Below are positions 60,190 through 64,000 of a stretch of DNA of 64,000 nt, piece by piece. Source of the DNA: Myxococcales bacterium (lineage in GTDB: Bacteria; Myxococcota; Polyangia; Nannocystales; Nannocystaceae). The notes beneath the pieces were generated by a model, which worked only from the letters and a program-made list of their open reading frames with translations, was not told the origin of the DNA and searched no databases. The DNA is taken from positions 62,001 through 126,000 of the forward strand of contig JAEUJW010000067.1 in the NCBI GenBank assembly GCA_016793465.1, in the 5' to 3' direction. Made by a program: the position numbers and the translations under genes. Within the stretch, counting starts at the first letter, position 1; each line of letters begins with the position of its first letter.

Positions 60190-60753
60190 CTACAGGCGGG
60201 GGCGGGTCAGGCGGGTGACCTTGAACTGCAGGCCGAGCACGGTGAGCGCGGCGTTCGGGGTCGCGTTGCCGGCGGCGACGATGCTGTTGGTCTTGCGGTT
60301 GAGCACCGAGCCGCGCACGCCGCCGTCGGCCTGCACGATCCACCCGCCCCAGAAGGTGGTGGCGTCGGCGTCGGTGGTCTGGTCGAAGTAGAGGCCGGCG
60401 GGGCCGGCGGCGGGCTCGGCGGTGAAGCTCAGGGCCTGGCCGCCCAGAGTGACGCTGCCCTCGGCGCCGTCGGCGGACAGGGTGCCGACGGCGCGGCCGG
60501 CGGTCTGCTCGCTGGTGAGGTCGAAGCTGCCGTCGGCGTGGGCGCCGGTGAACCACGCGGTCACGGCGACGCTGTCGGCGTCGCCGTCGCACACGTAGAG
60601 CACGACGTCGCGGTCGTCGGCGACGAGGGCGACGTAGGTGTCGGCGTCGAGCTTGCCGGCGAGCGTGTGCACTTCGGCGTCGCTGGTGGGTTCGTCGCAG
60701 GCGGCGAGCGAGACCACGAGCATCAGCGAGACGCAGCGACCGACCAGACCCAT
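60190..60753 (-). CDS. small lipoprotein of unknown function
   Basis: 187 residues from ATG 60753 (GTG 60759 possible). The signal ends SLAAC-D; Asp at +2 could retain it in the inner membrane if the E. coli rule applies. The mature part is one beta-rich domain (YVALVADDRDVVLYVCDGD, VTAWFTGAHADGSFDLTS) that looks like a small sandwich with two-residue turns. No family is assigned. It is convergent with the barrel gene, 10 bases between stops. TATGCT (60777-60772) lies upstream. Confidence 0.72.
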   Translation of the reverse strand: MGLVGRCVSLMLVVSLAACDEPTSDAEVHTLAGKLDADTYVALVADDRDVVLYVCDGDADSVAVTAWFTGAHADGSFDLTSEQTAGRAVGTLSADGAEGSVTLGGQALSFTAEPAAGPAGLYFDQTTDADATTFWGGWIVQADGGVRGSVLNRKTNSIVAAGNATPNAALTVLGLQFKVTRLTRPRL

Positions 60754-60865
60754 CTCCACCCCCGAGGCGGCAGCATAGCGGCGGGGCGGGGCGGCGAACA
60801 GTCAGGCGGGCGCGCGAGGTCCGGGGCGAACCGCGGGCGACGGGGCGCGGCGGCGGTCTCCGCGG

Positions 60866-63739
60866 TCAGGCGGCGTGATCGCGGAGCCAGGCCTCGGCGC
60901 GCGCGAGGTCCGGGGCGAACAGCGGGCCGCCGGCGCGCAGCGGCTCGAGGGTCGCGGCGGCCAGCTCGCGCGCGGCGGGGCGGTCGAGGTCGGCGTGCCA
61001 GCGGGCGCGCGCGAGGGCGAAGCGCACGCGCGCGAGGTTGGCGGGCGGCCAGACCGGCGCGGCGAGGGCCTCGGCCTGCTCGAGCAGGGCCACGGCCTCG
61101 CGGGCCTGGCCGCGGGCCAGCGCCACCTCGCCGAGGGTGTGCAGCGGCGCGGCGCGGTCGGTGTGGCGCTCGCCGAGCGCGCGGGCCATGGCGGCGGCGG
61201 CGACGTCGAGCTCGGCCCGGGCCTCGTCGAGGCGACCGAGGCGCCACAGCGCGGCGCCGAGGTTGCTGCGCGTCAGGGCCACGTCGGGGTGGTCCGCGCC
61301 GAGGGCGGCGAGGTCGATGGCGAGGGCGCGGCGGTACAGCGCCTCGGCCTCGGCGGGCCGCTCGCTGGCGAAGTAGAGGTTGCCGAGGTCGGCGATCGGC
61401 GCCGCGAGGTCGGGGTGCTCTGGGCCCTGGGCCCGCTCGCGCACGGCGACGGCGCGGCGCAGCTGATCCTCGGCCTCGGTGAAGCGGCCCTGCATGAGCA
61501 GCACCACGCCGAGGTTGGTCCGCGAGGCGGCGACCTCGGGGTGGTCGGGCCCCAGCACGCGCTCGCGGATGGCCACCACGCGCGCGAGCTGGGCCTCGGC
61601 CTCGGCGTAGCGACCGGCGGACTCGAGCGCGTTGCCGAGGTTGTTGCGCGCGGTCGCCACGACCGGGTGCTCTGGGCCCAGCGCGGCCTCCTGGATGGCC
61701 AGCGCCCGCGTCAGCGCCGCCTCGCACGCGGCCAGCTGGCCCTGGCCCATGAGCGCGTTGGCGAGGGCGACCTGGGCGGCGGCGACCTCGAGGTGCTCGG
61801 GGCCCAGCGCGCGGCTCCGCAGCTCGGTCGCGCGCTCGAGGGCGGCGACCGCGTCGGCGTAGCGGCCTGTCCTCTCGTACAGGTTGCCGAGGTTGTAGAG
61901 CACGCGCGCGCTCGGCAGGTCGTCGCGGCCGTGGCGCTCGAGCATCGCCTCGGCCTTGCCGGCCCACATGAAGCCGGTCTCGGTGCGCGCGAGGTAGCGG
62001 CCGACCACGGTGATCGCCCCGGCGGCGGCCTCGATGGCGAGCGCGTCGTCGCCGCTGGCGAGCGCGGCTCGCCAGGCCGCCTCGAGGTCGACGGCGGCGG
62101 CGGTGTAGTCGCCGAGGCTCTCGTGGGCGCGGCCGCGGAGCAGCTGGATCTCGCCGATCAGCGGGCGGTAGGCCAGCGGCTCGGCGGCGGCGAGGGCCGC
62201 GTCGGCGCCGGTCAGGGCGGCGGCGTAGCGACCGGCGGCGGCCTCGGCCCGGGCCCCGGCCAGCGCGTCGCGCAGGGCCGCGACGTCGGCGGCGGCCCCG
62301 GCCGGGGCCGGCACGCCCGAGCGCAGGGCCAGCGCGTCGGCGCAGCCGGCCAGGCCGGGCAGGGCGCTGACCATCTGCGCCGCGCGCTCGCCCACGCCGG
62401 CGTCGGCGGCGGCGAGCACGTCGACCACGGCCTGCAGCTCGCGCCGACGCACGGCCAGGCAGCCGGCCTGCAGCGTGCGCAGCTCGGGCTGCCCGGACTC
62501 GCAGAGCGCGACGTTCATGGCCGACCACGCGCCGGCGTAGGCGTCGAGGCCGGCCTGCACGCGCGACCAGGTGGCGTCGGCGTAGACCAGGCCGGTCGAG
62601 CGCAGCGCCGCCTCGACCGCGGCGCGGCGCCCGTCGTCCCACACGCCGGCGAGCTCGTCGGCGGCGGCGCTGCAGGACGTCGCGGGGGTCGTCGTGGTCC
62701 GCCAGACGATCATCCCGGCCGCGGCGGCGCCGGCGAGCCCGAGCCAGCGCAGGCGGGCGCGTCGCGGGTCGCGGGTCAGCGCGGCGAGCAGCGCCGGCAT
62801 GTCGGGCCAGCGCTCGGCCGGGTCGGTCCGTAGCCCGCGCAGCACGACCTTGCGCAGCCACGCGGGCACGCGCAGGGCCCTGGGGTCGTGGAGGCGGCCG
62901 GTGCAGATCGCGGCGCCGAGGGCCTCGACGTTCGAGCCGCGGAACGGCATCTGCCCCGCAAGGCCCTGGTACAGCGAGACGCAGAACGCGAACTGGTCGG
63001 TGCGCGCGTCGATCGCCAGGCCCATGAACTGCTCGGGGGCCATGTAGGCCGGCGTGCCGAGGATCGTGCCGGTCTGCGTCAGGTCCTCCGCGAGGCCCGA
63101 GGCGCGCGCGGGGTCGACGTCGAGGCGCTCGGGCGCGTCGTCGGCGGTGCGGGCCAGGCCGAAGTCGGTGACCTGGACGCGGCCGTTGTCGGCGACGAGT
63201 ACGTTGTCGGGCTTCAGGTCGCGGTGGACCATGCCGGCCTCGTGGGCGGCCGCCAGCCCGCGGCCGACCGCGATGAACAGCGGCAGGACCTCGCGCCACG
63301 GGCGCGGAGCGGCCTTCAGCCACTTCGTCAGCGTCTGCCCGCGCACGAACTCCATGGCCACGAACACCTGGTCGTCGACGAGGCCGACGTCGAACACCGG
63401 CACGACGTTGGGGTGCGACAGGCGGGCCATGGCCTGGGCCTCGCGCAGCAGGCGGGCGCGGGCGTCGCTGCCGGCGCGGTCGGCCCGGATCAGCTTGATC
63501 GCCAGCTTGCGCTCGAGCTCGGGGTCGTAGGCGGCGACCACCACGCCCATGCCGCCGGCGCCGATGCGCTCGATGACGAGGTAGCGGCCGAGGCGGGCCG
63601 GCAGCGGGAGGTCGCGCGCCGACGCCGGGGCGGGCGTGGCGGCGGACTCGCGGTCGGTCTGTCCGTCGCGCCGCCGGGGCCCGTCGGCGCGGGTCGGCGC
63701 GGCGTCGGCCTGCGTGCGCTCCGTCGTGTCCTCCGCCAT
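60866..63739 (-). CDS. Ser/Thr protein kinase with kinesin-light-chain-type TPRs
   Basis: 957 residues. Kinase domain about 52-330: GAGGMGVV loop, Lys82, HRDLKPDN with Asp174, Asp192-Phe-Gly, and APEQF. A membrane helix (about 345-360) follows. The outer part begins with a non-repetitive helical region, then about six 42-residue TPRs of the kinesin-light-chain type (LGPEHPVVATARNNLGNALE, GRYAEAEAQLARVVAIRERV). Such kinases are typical of large myxobacteria. ATG 63739 is preferred, with a G-rich stretch upstream and TAGCAT (63757-63752) at leaderless spacing; ATG 63754 is in frame. Confidence 0.88.
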   Translation of the reverse strand: MAEDTTERTQADAAPTRADGPRRRDGQTDRESAATPAPASARDLPLPARLGRYLVIERIGAGGMGVVVAAYDPELERKLAIKLIRADRAGSDARARLLREAQAMARLSHPNVVPVFDVGLVDDQVFVAMEFVRGQTLTKWLKAAPRPWREVLPLFIAVGRGLAAAHEAGMVHRDLKPDNVLVADNGRVQVTDFGLARTADDAPERLDVDPARASGLAEDLTQTGTILGTPAYMAPEQFMGLAIDARTDQFAFCVSLYQGLAGQMPFRGSNVEALGAAICTGRLHDPRALRVPAWLRKVVLRGLRTDPAERWPDMPALLAALTRDPRRARLRWLGLAGAAAAGMIVWRTTTTPATSCSAAADELAGVWDDGRRAAVEAALRSTGLVYADATWSRVQAGLDAYAGAWSAMNVALCESGQPELRTLQAGCLAVRRRELQAVVDVLAAADAGVGERAAQMVSALPGLAGCADALALRSGVPAPAGAAADVAALRDALAGARAEAAAGRYAAALTGADAALAAAEPLAYRPLIGEIQLLRGRAHESLGDYTAAAVDLEAAWRAALASGDDALAIEAAAGAITVVGRYLARTETGFMWAGKAEAMLERHGRDDLPSARVLYNLGNLYERTGRYADAVAALERATELRSRALGPEHLEVAAAQVALANALMGQGQLAACEAALTRALAIQEAALGPEHPVVATARNNLGNALESAGRYAEAEAQLARVVAIRERVLGPDHPEVAASRTNLGVVLLMQGRFTEAEDQLRRAVAVRERAQGPEHPDLAAPIADLGNLYFASERPAEAEALYRRALAIDLAALGADHPDVALTRSNLGAALWRLGRLDEARAELDVAAAAMARALGERHTDRAAPLHTLGEVALARGQAREAVALLEQAEALAAPVWPPANLARVRFALARARWHADLDRPAARELAAATLEPLRAGGPLFAPDLARAEAWLRDHAA

Positions 63740-63826
63740 CCCCCCCCGTCGCATGCTACCCCGCCCGTCGACGCGCGGGCAATCCGCCGGCTCGCACGCG
63801 GCAGCGACCGCGCCGACGCTCGCGCC

Positions 63827-63997
63827 ATGCACGAGGAGCTGCGCGCGGAGCTGCTGCGCTGGATCGCCGAGGACGACGCGACGCGCGAGCGACTGGCGCG
63901 CGACGGCGGCCTGTTCGCCGGCTATCACCCCGAGATGGAGGCGGTGCACCGCCGCAACGCGGCGCGTCGGCGGGCGCCGAGTCGAAAAGACTCCTAA
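63827..63997 (+). CDS. short DUF6624-like protein, apparently cut short
   Basis: 56 residues: an N-terminal part (LRAELLRWIAEDDATRERLA, GYHPEMEAVHRRNAARR) that resembles the start of DUF6624-type proteins, which normally continue for another 100 residues. Here it ends in RRAPSRKDS at a TAA, with a small GAGTC-GAAAA-GACTC stem at 63979-63993 overlapping the last codons. It may be a frameshifted gene or a true short protein. The window ends 3 bases later. Confidence 0.5.
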   Translation: MHEELRAELLRWIAEDDATRERLARDGGLFAGYHPEMEAVHRRNAARRRAPSRKDS

Positions 63998-64000
63998 TTG

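Noticed and set aside
60723..63323. Long minus-strand frame of 866 codons overlapping the TPR kinase gene
   Set aside because: It is a shifted frame of the kinase gene. The kinase motifs and TPR periodicity lie in the 60866-63739 frame.

Overview
This window is one contiguous piece of a very GC-rich chromosome with almost no free space between genes. It most likely comes from a myxobacterium, probably in the Nannocystis/Plesiocystis/Enhygromyxa neighbourhood. The reasons are: a dozen or more lipoproteins whose lipobox (AC-G) is followed by a Ser/Thr/Gly/Asp-rich linker; a MYXO-CTERM-like tail (Gly-Cys-Gly-Cys, hydrophobic stretch, RRRR) at 24601-24689; myxobacterial Cys-rich repeats at 51646-52785; an MglA-like GTPase with a roadblock partner; Ser/Thr kinases, one with TPRs; and heme and copper lipoproteins. 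The taxonomic call is an inference. No rRNA, tRNA, CRISPR array, transposase or prophage was seen.

Layout. 1-1751: a HEAT-repeat protein (partial) and an alpha/beta hydrolase on the minus strand. 1868-12462: six plus-strand genes for secreted or lipid-anchored proteins (LVIVD propeller, di-heme cytochrome, VWA, PHB-depolymerase-like esterase, an unknown, FG-GAP). 12742-20800: a minus-strand run with a TPR protein in more AT-rich DNA, an octaheme cytochrome with its membrane partner, DUF502, a doubled Tim44/zinc-ribbon protein, a TPM-domain protein and a PQQ-like lipoprotein. 20924-25772: plus-strand lipoproteins, a copper monooxygenase, a MYXO-CTERM protein and an Rpn-like nuclease. 25759-28521: a beta-lactamase-fold lipoprotein and a conserved hypothetical. 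28630-31564: a tandem pair of cytochromes P450. 31574-34845: a TlpA-like membrane protein and a proline-rich repeat protein. 34970-38426: DUF2254 and a propeller lipoprotein. 38484-45694: a globin-coupled histidine kinase next to a roadblock / histidine kinase / response regulator / GTPase operon. 46049-51217: comM, an ATP-grasp enzyme and two lipoproteins. 51526-57290: an operon built around a VKOR-DsbA fusion, a TlpA-type redoxin and Cys-rich surface proteins. 57377-63997: two Ser/Thr kinases, a barrel-like protein, a lipoprotein and a small gene cut short near the window edge.

How the genes work together. Minus-strand operons are packed with 4-base start/stop overlaps (ATGA, once GTGA, once TTGA), which suggests translational coupling. 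The first genes of transcription units often have no Shine-Dalgarno sequence. Instead a TANNNT-like hexamer ends 6-12 bases before the start codon, which suggests widespread leaderless mRNA. Two whole-window patterns are not explained by the genes. One is a dispersed palindrome CTGTCC-N4-GGACAG, found in coding linkers, signal peptides and an intergenic region. The other is a set of tiny AT-rich codon clusters (TTA/ATT/AAA/AAT/TTT) inside otherwise GC-saturated genes. The 5' part of the barrel gene at 59133 also exists as a truncated copy at 51399.
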